From positions 372,001 to 436,000 of the forward strand of contig NZ_OY782578.1 of NCBI RefSeq assembly GCF_963677945.1: DNA of 64,000 nucleotides. Reading direction: 5' to 3'. Positions within the stretch are counted from its first letter, which is position 1. Every line of letters starts with the position of its first letter. Shown here one piece after another: positions 45,937 through 54,656 of the stretch. Source of the DNA: an uncultured Bacteroides sp. (GTDB lineage Bacteria > Bacteroidota > Bacteroidia > Bacteroidales > Bacteroidaceae). A program made the translations under genes and the position numbers. Under the pieces are notes generated by a model. That model had not been told where the DNA came from. It did no database searches and worked only from the letters and a program-made list of their open reading frames with translations.

Positions 45937-45975
45937 AATCACGAACATGTTTAGGGGATAAACGTGTTCGTGATT
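45937..45975 (-). terminator. terminator of the outer-membrane protein gene, distal hairpin
   Basis: Stem AATCACGAACA (45937-45947) with TGTTCGTGATT (45965-45975), extended by GTTTA/TAAAC, loop GGGGA. On the minus strand it is followed by eight T. It lies about 85 bases past the stop of the gene at 46061. Confidence 0.85.
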
Positions 45976-45980
45976 AGTTA

Positions 45981-46000
45981 CCAGACATCCGCTTGTCTGG
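45981..46000 (-). terminator. second hairpin before the distal terminator
   Basis: Perfect 7-base stem CCAGACA (45981-45987) and TGTCTGG (45994-46000) with a 6-base loop. It has no T run of its own and lies 5 bases from the stronger hairpin at 45937-45975; together they form the 3' end of the 46061 gene transcript. Confidence 0.5.
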
Positions 46001-46060
46001 GGAAAAATAGCTTTATACTTTTTTCTAATATACGGTTTATGCGTATATTAGATACGGGTA

Positions 46061-46693
46061 TCAAAATTTATATCCTACAGATAATGAATAGCAAACGTTT
46101 TTTGCATCCTTAAATCTGGATACATCTTTAAGAATTTTCTTCAACCCTGATGAAGCATTCAAGCCAATTAAAAAGTTTCTTACCTCAAGTGTTGTACCCA
46201 CTCCCAAGCCATAATCAAATCTGTCATCGGAAAGAGATCTGTTTTCAAAATTATTTCGGTCACCGAAAATATTCTTCTCAACTAAGGTCGTAGTTTCCGA
46301 TGTATAGATCTCATCTTTATATTTGCCGCCAAGAGCATAAGCCATATATGGACCTGCACTGATAGCTAATTTCACATTATCTGAAAGGCGATATTTGTAA
46401 GCAACCATAATTGGCAGTTCGATATATTGCGGATTCAAAGTCGTTTTTTCCTGACTTTGATCATACTTGGCCCCTTTAGTTATAAACAACACAGAAGGTT
46501 GAATGTATAATCTTTTGCTCAACGCATAATCCATACCTACTCCAATCTGATAATTAAGTTTGAGCTGAGAACCATTTATGTCCTCTCCTGCAAAAGAACT
46601 AAAGTTTATACCTCCTTTTACATTCCATGAAATTTGTGCAAATGTTGTGACGGATACAATCGCAAAGATTGCTAAAACAAAAATTTTCTTCAT
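46061..46693 (-). CDS. small outer-membrane beta-barrel protein (PorT-like family)
   Basis: 210 residues with a signal peptide (1-19, VTTFAQ). The mature part has eight or so predicted strands (WNVKGGINFSSFAG, KLNYQIGVGMDYALSKRL, YIQPSVLFITKGAKY, YIELPIMVAYKYRLSD) and ends with YSLSVGYKF, a terminal Phe. This is the PorT-type outer-membrane beta-barrel fold common in Bacteroidetes; no precise role is known. It is monocistronic, with a promoter box at 46837-46844 and strong terminators. Confidence 0.88.
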   Translation of the reverse strand: MKKIFVLAIFAIVSVTTFAQISWNVKGGINFSSFAGEDINGSQLKLNYQIGVGMDYALSKRLYIQPSVLFITKGAKYDQSQEKTTLNPQYIELPIMVAYKYRLSDNVKLAISAGPYMAYALGGKYKDEIYTSETTTLVEKNIFGDRNNFENRSLSDDRFDYGLGVGTTLEVRNFLIGLNASSGLKKILKDVSRFKDAKNVCYSLSVGYKF

Positions 46694-46836
46694 ACTTTTT
46701 CGTGTTTTAATGTTTGCTCTTTCCCCCTAAAAAGAGCAGTGATTAATTGATTTTGTAACAAGAACAAAACTCCAAACTAAGAAATCTGCGTTTGTGAGCC
46801 TGTTTTTGTAGCAACCTTCCATCTTCTTTGCAGGTA

Positions 46837-46844
46837 CAAACATA
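46837..46844 (-). promoter_or_regulatory. -7 box of the PorT-like gene
   Basis: TATGTTTG on the minus strand, about 144 bases upstream of the ATG at 46693, giving a long leader. No clear -33 element. Confidence 0.4.
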
Positions 46845-46944
46845 AAGTAAATTGCTTATATATGAATATAAAATGTAAAACCAGAAGGAATACTTTAAAC
46901 TTAAAAACGTTATTTATCCTTTCTTTAACACTTTTATAAAAAAA

Positions 46945-46960
46945 GCCCTCGTTAAAGGGC
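46945..46960 (-). terminator. intrinsic terminator (minus strand)
   Basis: On the minus strand GCCCT-TTAACG-AGGGC is followed directly by seven T. It is a textbook intrinsic terminator but is over 300 bases past the nearest upstream minus-strand protein gene. Confidence 0.8.
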
Positions 46961-47031
46961 CTTAAAGTCGAGACTTATTGAATCGCATTACCATCAATTA
47001 CTTTTTATGCTATATTATAATCACAAAAAAC

Positions 47032-47062
47032 ATTCACCAATAAATAAAATGCATTGGTGAAT
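47032..47062 (-). terminator. upstream hairpin with T run
   Basis: Perfect 10-base stem ATTCACCAAT (47032-47041) and ATTGGTGAAT (47053-47062), 11-base loop; on the minus strand followed by GTTTTTTG. A related ATTGGCCAAT palindrome lies at about 47074-47083. Confidence 0.6.
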
Positions 47063-47243
47063 AAATAATATTCATTGGCCAATAACCGGACAGGGATTGC
47101 TCAATAATTTTTGCCTGATAATTGGATTCTATTATTTCGCATTCCGACAAAAATATGATAAAACAAAAAAATATCTATCACTCCCTCACCATTCTTAATA
47201 ACATCCTCATTAAATGATAATTAAGAGGTGATGGATGCATTTT

Positions 47244-47276
47244 AATCTCTCACTAATCCCTCACTCATCCCTCACT
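47244..47276. repeat. three tandem 11-base repeats at a stop codon
   Basis: AATCTCTCACT, AATCCCTCACT and CATCCCTCACT lie head to tail at 47244-47254, 47255-47265 and 47266-47276. The stop codon of the small membrane protein gene (47272-47274) is inside the last copy. A loose extra copy, ATCACTCCCTCACC, is near 47177. Confidence 0.8.
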
Positions 47277-47472
47277 TTTTCAAGCCGTTTTTTCTTTCAT
47301 TAAACAGCCAAAAAGCCATCATACCAAAAATAATTGCTATAACAGCACTTACCCAAATTGGCACTGTGATGCCATTAACTACAACTGGTACTGAGAATGT
47401 ATAACGAATAAGTTGAATAAAGGCAAATATTAAAAGAATAATGCCACAGATAAGAGATGCCGGTCGTTTCAT
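47272..47472 (-). CDS. small two-helix membrane protein
   Basis: 66 residues, MKRPASLICGIILLIFAFIQ. Two hydrophobic helices (about 5-27 and 38-59) are separated by a short loop (VPVVVNGITVPIW), with a basic tail NERKNGLKK. The pattern is that of a short inner-membrane protein with both ends in the cytoplasm. Family not recognised. It is alone in its transcription unit; coding status is supported by the coherent helix pattern and a basic end, not by homology. Confidence 0.55.
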   Translation of the reverse strand: MKRPASLICGIILLIFAFIQLIRYTFSVPVVVNGITVPIWVSAVIAIIFGMMAFWLFNERKNGLKK

Positions 47473-47682
47473 AATTTAATCCTCCCATAATATTAAACCT
47501 TGTTCACTAATTATATATCGATGAAAAGAATATTATATTTCTACACTAATAACAAAACAATACGAATTTAAGTTCTATATTTTTGTCTGATTTACTTTAT
47601 TTAGGGGATAAATAGAGAAAATAATTCTATAAAAAAGCATACAGGAACAAAACAACATATACTCTTTGAAAATAAAAAAGAG

Positions 47683-47713
47683 AACGCAAAGCACAATTTG
47701 CACTTTACGTTCC
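47683..47713 (-). terminator. terminator of the beta-glucan operon
   Basis: GAACG-C-AAAG-C (47683-47693 region) pairs with the complementary arm ending at 47713 (GCACTTTACGTTC) in a long stem with one or two mismatches. On the minus strand it is followed by TCTTTTTTATTT. It lies 50 bases past the last GH3 stop codon. Confidence 0.8.
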
Positions 47714-47762
47714 CATCAACATCTAACCAATCACTTTTAGCTCTTAAAATATCTGGAAATAC

Positions 47763-49982
47763 CTATTTCAATTCAAAAGAAACTTTTGATCGGAGATCTG
47801 TAGAAGAGGCTCCTACAATGGCTTCAAACATTCCTGGTTCGGCTATCCATGAATGCTTAGTATCATCATAGAAGCTTAGCTCTTCTTTAGATATAGTAAA
47901 TGAAACCTTTTGCTCTTCGCCTGCATTTAGCTGAATTTTCTTAAAGCCTTTCAGCTCTTTTATAGGACGAGGAAGAGAGGATTTTAAATCACTAATGTAT
48001 AGTTGAACGACTTCCGAGCCCGAACGTTTACCTGTGTTTTTAACTTTTATACTAACGGTAAGCTGCTCATCTGCAGATATTTTTGATTTATCTATTTCTG
48101 CTTTTCCATAAGCAAAGGTTGTATAGCTCAATCCATGACCAAAGCTGAACAATGGTTTGGTTTTCTGCTTATCAGCCCAACGGTATCCCACAAAAATATC
48201 ATCTTTATAGGTTTCTTCCTTACCATCGCCGGGATAGTCGCCCATAACAGTGGCACCATTATCTTTCAGGCTTACCGGAATGGTGAAAGGCAGTTTACCT
48301 GATGGATTTACATCGCCCATCAATACAGAAGCAATGGCATTTCCTGCTTCCGTTCCGCTGTACCATCCTTCTACAATGGCAGGAACCTCTTTAACCCAGG
48401 GCATTGCTACTCCATTGCCTGTAAGAAGCACAACCACAAGATTAGGATTGGCCTTTGCCAATGCGCTGATCAGTTCATTCTGGTTATAGGATAATTCATA
48501 TTCCTTCCGATCTACTCCTTCACAATCCTGATGTTCATTCTTGTTCAGTCCACCAAAGAAGATAACTATATCCGCATTTTTTGCTGCAGCAACGGCTTCT
48601 TCTCTTAATCCAGATACATCTATCACTTTCTGTTCGGGCGCTTTGGCACCTCTCACATCCTGTTCGGCTACGGCTGGTGATTCGTATCCCGGAGCATAGA
48701 TAATCTCAGCCTGAGATCCGATTCGTTGTTTTAATCCGGCCAAAGGAGACTGCTCATATTTAACTTTCAAGGAAGAGCTTCCACCTCCGACGGTCATTCT
48801 TTTAACGGCATTCTCTCCAATAACGGCAATTCTCTTTACCTTTGCCAAGTCAACCGGCAAAACGTTCTTGTTGTTCTGCAGCAAAACAATACCTTCCTGA
48901 GCAATTTTTCGTCCTGCCAAAGCATGTTCCTCTGTTCCAAACGATCCGAATGGACGGTTTCTATCCATAGTAGTACGGAAAATCATCCGAAGAATGTTCC
49001 GCACTTTCTTATCCACCTCTTCTTCTTTTACTTCACCCGAGCGGAGTAACTTCAAGAACGGCATGGCCAGATAGTAATTATCGTATGCATTGCTGGCACT
49101 CCAGTTCAGTCCGTTGGTCCAGGTTCCAAACTCCATATCCAGTCCGTTGTAAATAGCCTCTTTAGTATCATGCACTCCGCCCCAGTCGGAAACTACCACG
49201 CCATCGAATCCCCATTCCTTGCGAAGAATGTCATTGAGTAAATACTGATTGTGACAGCAATGTTCCCCTTTGTACTTATTGTATGAACCCATTATAGACC
49301 AGGCTCCACCTTTCTGAACAGCAGCTTTAAAGGCAGGCAGATAGATTTCATACAAGGCACGGTCGCTGACATTCACATTGATTCTATCACGGTATACTTC
49401 CTGATTGTTTAATGCGAAGTGTTTTACACAAGCAGCCACTCCATTCTTCTGAACTCCCTGAATATAAGGAACCACCATAGTAGATGATAAATAGGGATCT
49501 TCTCCCATATACTCAAAATTTCGTCCGTTCAGAGGAGTGCGGTATATGTTTACACCCGGTCCCAATAACACATTTTTGTTGCGGTAACGGGCTTCTTCGC
49601 CAATAGATTTACCGTAAAGTCCAGACATTTCGGGATTCCAGGTAGCTGCCAGACAAGTAAGAGCCGGGAAAGCTATGCAGGAATCGTTTGTCCATCCTGC
49701 AGTATTCCACTCATCCCAGAACACTTCGGCACGAATACCGTGCGGACCATCGGTACACCACACCTCAGGTATTCCTAAACGTGGTACACCTGCCGAGCTG
49801 AACTTTGACTGCGCATGACACATAGCTACTTTCTCTTCCAGTGTCATGCGTGAAAGAGCATCCCCAATTCTTTCTTCAATCGGTTTTTTATCGTCTAAAT
49901 AAACAGCCCCCTTCGGCTGTGCAAACAGCGGAACTGATAAAAGAGTGAAACTTAAAACAACTAATTTCTTTATTTTATTCAT
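47763..49982 (-). CDS. glycoside hydrolase family 3 beta-glucosidase (operon end)
   Basis: 739 residues with a signal peptide (1-21, VPLFAQ). Order: (beta/alpha)8 domain (about 30-345), (alpha/beta)6 sandwich (about 365-600) and a fibronectin-III-like domain (about 640-739). The nucleophile is Asp266 in VVVSDWGGVHD. CTDGPHGIRAEVFWDEW (about 76-92) and CVKHFALNNQE (185-195) are family motifs. It should release glucose from the ends of beta-glucan oligosaccharides in the periplasm. It lies 28 bases after GH5 and is the last gene of the operon. It belongs to a different GH3 branch from the enzyme at 51254. Confidence 0.94.
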   Translation of the reverse strand: MNKIKKLVVLSFTLLSVPLFAQPKGAVYLDDKKPIEERIGDALSRMTLEEKVAMCHAQSKFSSAGVPRLGIPEVWCTDGPHGIRAEVFWDEWNTAGWTNDSCIAFPALTCLAATWNPEMSGLYGKSIGEEARYRNKNVLLGPGVNIYRTPLNGRNFEYMGEDPYLSSTMVVPYIQGVQKNGVAACVKHFALNNQEVYRDRINVNVSDRALYEIYLPAFKAAVQKGGAWSIMGSYNKYKGEHCCHNQYLLNDILRKEWGFDGVVVSDWGGVHDTKEAIYNGLDMEFGTWTNGLNWSASNAYDNYYLAMPFLKLLRSGEVKEEEVDKKVRNILRMIFRTTMDRNRPFGSFGTEEHALAGRKIAQEGIVLLQNNKNVLPVDLAKVKRIAVIGENAVKRMTVGGGSSSLKVKYEQSPLAGLKQRIGSQAEIIYAPGYESPAVAEQDVRGAKAPEQKVIDVSGLREEAVAAAKNADIVIFFGGLNKNEHQDCEGVDRKEYELSYNQNELISALAKANPNLVVVLLTGNGVAMPWVKEVPAIVEGWYSGTEAGNAIASVLMGDVNPSGKLPFTIPVSLKDNGATVMGDYPGDGKEETYKDDIFVGYRWADKQKTKPLFSFGHGLSYTTFAYGKAEIDKSKISADEQLTVSIKVKNTGKRSGSEVVQLYISDLKSSLPRPIKELKGFKKIQLNAGEEQKVSFTISKEELSFYDDTKHSWIAEPGMFEAIVGASSTDLRSKVSFELK

Positions 49983-50010
49983 GGTTAATGATATATAATC
50001 TATTTCATAA

Positions 50011-51252
50011 TTATGGTTTCATTCCCAAGGCTTTAATATAACCTTCATTCTTTGTACAAGACTTAAACCTGCAGTTTTGAATAAATTCGATTAAGGCTTT
50101 CTTTACTAATTCCTGATCTGGACGGGCTTCTCGTATCTGATTAAAGTTTCCACGAGGTTGCTCTGTATATTTAATGATCATATCCCAGTTCTCTGGCTCT
50201 TTAATCTTCACCATACAACTGCTGGTTTTTAGTTTTTTGTAAGGCCAGAAATGCCATCCCATGTTATTTTTTTCCATCAAACTACGAAAAGCATTAACCC
50301 AGGCATCAGTATTTTCTCCTGTCTCTCCCATATAAAGTGGAAGATTTACCTTATTGCGAAAGTCAATTAAATCCTGCAGATTCGTTTGAAGAGTATCACA
50401 CCAGTAACGATGACAGGTATACATCATATTCGAATCAAACTTTGAGTCATTAAATACTTTAAAGTTTCCGTTCCACTGCGCACCACCCAATAATACAACA
50501 TGATTTTTATCAACTTCGCGTATTGCCTTTACTGCCAATTTATAGAGAGGTTCAAGTTGCGCATTTAATTCCTCCATATTATTAAAATAAGGAGCAATAG
50601 GTTCATTCAACAAGTCATAACCTAAAATTACCGGTTCATTTTTATATCTGGCAGCTATTTTTTTCCATATTTCACAAAACTGTTGCTGACTTTCTTTACT
50701 GGAGAAAAGCCATGGATAGCCATAACTATCATCTATATTATCACCAGTTTGTCCACCCGGAGCATCATGCATATCAAGAATAATATATAAACCGGCATCT
50801 CTGCACCAACTTATCAAAGAATCTATTCTGGCAAATCCATCCTGATCTTTACTTAATCCCATATAATCTTCATCAGTAAACAACTTATAATGGAATGGTA
50901 AACGAATAGAATTCATCCCAGTTTCCTTGATATAATTAATATCCTCCCGGGTTACATAATTGTCTTTAAAATCTTTCCAGAATTGATTAACAACATCCGG
51001 CCCTACCATTTCACGAAGAGCCTGATCAATTAACCTTGCAGAGCTAACTTCTTTAAATGAAAACATATATCCTTCCGGATTCAACCAATTGCCAAGATTT
51101 ATTCCCTTAATAAGAAATGCTTCTCCATTTGGTTTCTTTAGATTCTGTCCTTCAACTTTAATAAAAGAATTAGAGGAAAGATCATGCATTGTTTTAGGTT
51201 GACAACCAACCAATACTAGCAACAAAAAGAAAAAAGAAACTATATTTTTCAT
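50011..51252 (-). CDS. glycoside hydrolase family 5 lipoprotein (exo/endo-glucanase-like)
   Basis: 413 residues, lipoprotein signal MKNIVSFFFLLLVLVGC with lipidated Cys17. The TIM barrel starts LIKGINLGNWLNPEGYMF (47-64), which resembles exo-1,3-glucanase-type GH5 enzymes. Glu217 in DLLNEPIAPY is the acid/base and Glu310 in YMGETGEN is the nucleophile; HDAPGGQ (162-168) and CHRYW (280-284) are also conserved. In this operon it probably cuts beta-1,3- or beta-1,6-linked glucans at the surface or in the periplasm. Stop codon of the upstream GH3 and this start are one base apart. Confidence 0.88.
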   Translation of the reverse strand: MKNIVSFFFLLLVLVGCQPKTMHDLSSNSFIKVEGQNLKKPNGEAFLIKGINLGNWLNPEGYMFSFKEVSSARLIDQALREMVGPDVVNQFWKDFKDNYVTREDINYIKETGMNSIRLPFHYKLFTDEDYMGLSKDQDGFARIDSLISWCRDAGLYIILDMHDAPGGQTGDNIDDSYGYPWLFSSKESQQQFCEIWKKIAARYKNEPVILGYDLLNEPIAPYFNNMEELNAQLEPLYKLAVKAIREVDKNHVVLLGGAQWNGNFKVFNDSKFDSNMMYTCHRYWCDTLQTNLQDLIDFRNKVNLPLYMGETGENTDAWVNAFRSLMEKNNMGWHFWPYKKLKTSSCMVKIKEPENWDMIIKYTEQPRGNFNQIREARPDQELVKKALIEFIQNCRFKSCTKNEGYIKALGMKP

Positions 51253-51253
51253 T

Positions 51254-53500
51254 TTATTCTACTACTTTAAAATCGGCAGAAATACCTTCCTGACTATTTG
51301 TTCCCACCCAAAGAGTAAAATCACCGGGTTCAACTACCTTTTTCATATCTATATTCCAGAAAGCAAGTTCCTCAACCGGAAGCGTAAAAGAGATATTCTT
51401 TGTCTCTCCTGGTTTAAGTGTAACACGGGTAAAGCGCTTTAATTCTTTCACCGGACGAGTTACCGAACCCACTTTATCCCGAACATATAGCTGAGCCACT
51501 TCTGTTCCTTCATATTTCCCGGTATTCTTTAAATCGAAAGTAACTTCTATCTGACCTTTAGGAGTAAATTCTGTTGCAGAAAGTTTTAGATTATTATACT
51601 GAAAAGTGGTATATGAAAGACCGTATCCAAAAGGGAATAAAGGATCGAAACCTGCATCCATATAGAAAGATGTACAGCCCAAAGATGTCTGTCCGGCTCC
51701 AACCTCAATATTATCGAGTAATGTTTCTTTTTTTGTAGCAGGACGACCCGTATTGTTGTGATTGTAATACAGCGGTATTTGTCCCACTTCCTTCGGGAAA
51801 GTTACAGGAGTTTTTCCACTAGGAACAGATTTGCCGAAAAGAAGATCAGCAATAGCCGGTCCGCCCATTGTTCCCGGATGGAAAGAATAAAGAACAGAAT
51901 TAGACATTTCAACTTCTTTTCCAATAGTAAGAGGTCTTCCAGCCATTACAACAGTAACTAACGGTTTGCCTGTTTCAGCCAAAGCTTTAATCAAAGCACT
52001 CTGAGCACCTAGAAGGTGAAGATCGGCCAAACAGTGGGCCTCACCGGAAAGTATGGCTTCTTCGCCAACAAAAGCCAGTACTATATCGGCTTTTTTAGCA
52101 GCATTGACCGCTTTTGAAATGTTTTCTGTATTCTTATCACGAGTATATGCTAAAGCAGGTTCATAAATAATCTGCACTTTGTCTCCATAAAATTGTTTCA
52201 AAGCCATAAGCGGAGTCTGCGTTTTTGCCTTTTCTCCATCAAAAGTCCATGTTCCCATCTGTTCGTATGGAGCATCAGCCATAGGCCCTACAACAGCTAT
52301 AGTTTTTACAGATGAATTAATTGGCAATGTATTATCATTTTTCAGTAATATAGCCGACTGAGTAGCAGCAGCTTTTGCTGCAGCCAGATTCTCTGGAGAA
52401 TACATTACAGAAGGAGCTTTTTCATTAATATAAGGATTGTCAAACAATCCTAAACGATACTTTATGCGGAGAATATTACGAACAGCGTCATCAATCGTTT
52501 TTTCTGTCACTTTATTCTCTTTAATCAGTTCTTTCAGGTGATTCATATATGTATAGCTCACCATTTCCATGTCAACGCCAGCATTTACAGCTTTCATTGC
52601 AGCCTCTTTATCGTTTGCACAAAATCCGTGATTTACCATTTCCTTGATTGAAGCCCAGTCAGAAACAACAAACCCATCAAAACCCCATTCATTTCGTAAA
52701 ACAGTTTTCAGTATAAACGGATTTGCAGAAGAAGGAACGCCATCATTATCATTAAATGAACTCATAAATGTAGCAGCACCTTGCTTTGTCGCAGCCTCGA
52801 AAGGAGGTAAATAATCATTCCTGAGCTGACGTTCTGTAAGATGTGTCGAGTTGTAATCTCGTCCACCTTCAACAGCTCCATAACCTACAAAGTGTTTTGC
52901 ACAAGCAAGAATGGAAGTCGGATCATTCAAGGAATTTCCCTGAAAGCCTTTAACCATAGCAGCACCCATTACAGAAGTAAGATAAGTATCTTCTCCACAA
53001 CTTTCGGCAATTCTTCCCCATCGTGCATCACGTGAAATATCAATCATTGGAGCAAATGTCCATCGGATACCGACTGATGAAGCTTCTTTAGCCGCTACCC
53101 GTGCACCATCTTCCACAATCTGAGGATTAAAAGAAGCTGCCTGGCCCAGAGGAATAGGGAAAATAGTCTTAAAACCATGAATCACATCGCGGGCTATCAG
53201 TAAAGGAATGCCCAATCTCGATTCCTCTACAGCCAATCGCTGCAATGCATTCACACGAATAGGATCTATTTCATTTAATATTGAGCCAACTTCTCCTTTC
53301 ATTATAGTTCTGCTCATTTCTTCAAGATTAGCTGATGAACTTATTTGATTCATCTGCCCAACCTTTTCCTCAATTGTCATTTTTGATAACAAATCTTCTA
53401 CCTTTTTTTCTATTTGCCCACCTTTCAGGTTTTTCGCTTCAGTACAACCAACTGAAGAGATAAAAAACAGGCAAATAGAAAACACTAATATTCTTTTCAT
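51254..53500 (-). CDS. glycoside hydrolase family 3 beta-glucosidase (BglX-like lipoprotein)
   Basis: 748 residues from ATG 53500. An upstream in-frame extension to 53596 is rejected because it overlaps the GH16 gene and has no signal peptide, while Met at 53500 begins a lipoprotein signal (MKRILVFSICLFFISSVGC, Cys19). BglX-like layout: TIM barrel, (alpha/beta)6 and FnIII-like domain (about 650-748). Nucleophile Asp281 in FVVSDWASIKE; the motifs LIARDVIHGFKTIFP and AKHFVGYGAVEGGRDY are typical. It hydrolyses beta-glucosides; with GH16 and GH5 it completes laminarin breakdown. Gap of 11 bases from GH16. Confidence 0.94.
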   Translation of the reverse strand: MKRILVFSICLFFISSVGCTEAKNLKGGQIEKKVEDLLSKMTIEEKVGQMNQISSSANLEEMSRTIMKGEVGSILNEIDPIRVNALQRLAVEESRLGIPLLIARDVIHGFKTIFPIPLGQAASFNPQIVEDGARVAAKEASSVGIRWTFAPMIDISRDARWGRIAESCGEDTYLTSVMGAAMVKGFQGNSLNDPTSILACAKHFVGYGAVEGGRDYNSTHLTERQLRNDYLPPFEAATKQGAATFMSSFNDNDGVPSSANPFILKTVLRNEWGFDGFVVSDWASIKEMVNHGFCANDKEAAMKAVNAGVDMEMVSYTYMNHLKELIKENKVTEKTIDDAVRNILRIKYRLGLFDNPYINEKAPSVMYSPENLAAAKAAATQSAILLKNDNTLPINSSVKTIAVVGPMADAPYEQMGTWTFDGEKAKTQTPLMALKQFYGDKVQIIYEPALAYTRDKNTENISKAVNAAKKADIVLAFVGEEAILSGEAHCLADLHLLGAQSALIKALAETGKPLVTVVMAGRPLTIGKEVEMSNSVLYSFHPGTMGGPAIADLLFGKSVPSGKTPVTFPKEVGQIPLYYNHNNTGRPATKKETLLDNIEVGAGQTSLGCTSFYMDAGFDPLFPFGYGLSYTTFQYNNLKLSATEFTPKGQIEVTFDLKNTGKYEGTEVAQLYVRDKVGSVTRPVKELKRFTRVTLKPGETKNISFTLPVEELAFWNIDMKKVVEPGDFTLWVGTNSQEGISADFKVVE

Positions 53501-53511
53501 AATGTCATGCT

Positions 53512-54591
53512 TTAATATTTTAGAAATTTCTGGGTAAACAAGCTTTTTCCACTGTTTGCAGAAACCAGATAGAAACCTTTCGGCCAACCTGAACAATCAA
53601 TTTCAGATACAAGATCTGTAGTTTCTATTTTTTTTATTATTCTGCCTTTTATATCAGTAACCGATAAACGATGAATACCTTCTTCTTTAAAGTTTACCTG
53701 CAGTAGGTTACTGACATTATTAAAATTTGAGTCGATTAATTTTTCTTCTTTGGTATCATTTATGGCTGTTGTATTTTGGTATACTCTCACATAATCTATT
53801 TCGTAAGTTGCAGGAAATATACTAGTGTCAACCCCCATTGCTCCGCCCCAGTTTCCACCTACGGCAAGATTCAGTTTTAGATAGAAAGGAGCATTAAACG
53901 GCCAGGTGTCTTTATTATTTGTACCATCATTACTAAATGTAAAATAGTTATAGCCATCTACATAAATGCGGATTTTTTCTTCAGTCCAAAGCAATGCGTA
54001 GGTATGAAATTCCGTTTCTGCATTTTGAATTATTTTATTGCTAGTGCGCTGTGTTCCAATACTATGATTATAGCTCATGGTATGTATAGAACCGTGCACT
54101 CTGTTAGGATCATATCCCACATATTCCATGATGTCTATTTCTCCATCAAGCGGCCAGCTTTGAAAATTCTTGGGTAACATCCAAAAAGCAGGCCAAGTTC
54201 CTTTTCCTGTAGGCATTTTGGCTCGCATCTCAAAATAGCCATACTTCCAGCTTTGCGCAGTATTCATACGAATAGATTCATATTGTGAGGTACCAATATT
54301 TTTTTGAATGGCTTTTATTTTTAGAGTTCCATTACTAATAGCTGCTAATGTATCACTGCCATTTATACCCGCAATATAATATTGCAGTTCATTATTTCCC
54401 CAACCACCATTTCCGGTTTCGTACCACCACGAATCATTATTGACCCGAACTATTGGCTTGCCATCAACCGAAGGATCATTAAATTCATCGGCCCATACAA
54501 TATTATATCCGCTAGGGACCTGAGCCAAAGTATTTAACAGGCAGAAACCGTAAAAGAAGAAAAACAAATAATACTTTATTCTTTTATTCAT
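53512..54591 (-). CDS. glycoside hydrolase family 16 endo-beta-glucanase with T9SS-like C-terminal sorting domain
   Basis: 359 residues from ATG 54591; an extension to 54639 lacks a signal peptide and is not used. Signal peptide 1-24 (LNTLAQ). The GH16 beta-jelly-roll spans about 25-275, with catalytic Glu151, Asp153 and Glu156 in DGEIDIMEYVG, as in laminarinases. After a linker, the last 65 residues (about 295-359: LSVTDIKGRIIKKIE, GWPKGFYLVSANSGKS, LFTQKFLKY) look like a type IX secretion type-A sorting domain, which is unusual for this genus. It makes the first cuts in beta-1,3-glucan. It follows the PKD lipoprotein gene by 65 bases. Confidence 0.92.
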   Translation of the reverse strand: MNKRIKYYLFFFFYGFCLLNTLAQVPSGYNIVWADEFNDPSVDGKPIVRVNNDSWWYETGNGGWGNNELQYYIAGINGSDTLAAISNGTLKIKAIQKNIGTSQYESIRMNTAQSWKYGYFEMRAKMPTGKGTWPAFWMLPKNFQSWPLDGEIDIMEYVGYDPNRVHGSIHTMSYNHSIGTQRTSNKIIQNAETEFHTYALLWTEEKIRIYVDGYNYFTFSNDGTNNKDTWPFNAPFYLKLNLAVGGNWGGAMGVDTSIFPATYEIDYVRVYQNTTAINDTKEEKLIDSNFNNVSNLLQVNFKEEGIHRLSVTDIKGRIIKKIETTDLVSEIDCSGWPKGFYLVSANSGKSLFTQKFLKY

Positions 54592-54656
54592 AAATTGAAG
54601 AATTAAATAGGGGCAGCAATAAAGCTCGCCCCTATTCATACTAAAACAACTGATTA

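Larger units (their letters stand above)
46940..47150 (-). ncRNA. candidate small RNA (about 115-210 nt)
   Basis: A -7-type box TATTTTTG (complement of 47148-47155) is followed on the minus strand by two intrinsic-terminator-like hairpins: ATTCACCAAT/ATTGGTGAAT (47032-47062, then six T) and the stronger one at 46945-46960. A transcript starting near 47140 would end after about 115 or 200 bases. There is no coding frame and no match to a named RNA that I recognise. It could also be a 3' UTR of the gene at 47272. Confidence 0.3.
46694..47271. other. 578-base intergenic region with hairpins and repeats
   Basis: No protein gene. In order from the low end: a -7 box (46837-46844) for the outer-membrane protein gene, a terminator hairpin (46945-46960), a second hairpin (47032-47062), another -7-like box TATTTTTG (complement of 47148-47155), and three tandem 11-base repeats (47244-47276). 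Two minus-strand terminators with no protein gene just before them suggest a small RNA or a long 3' UTR of the gene at 47272. Confidence 0.5.

Noticed and set aside
45901-46060. Inverted repeats considered as a mobile-element end or CRISPR-like unit
   Set aside because: There are only two different hairpins, each next to a T run or gene end; they fit transcription termination of the 46061 gene.
53501-53596. Upstream extension of the GH3 gene into GH16
   Set aside because: It would overlap the GH16 coding end by 85 bases and hides the lipoprotein signal that begins at the Met at 53500.
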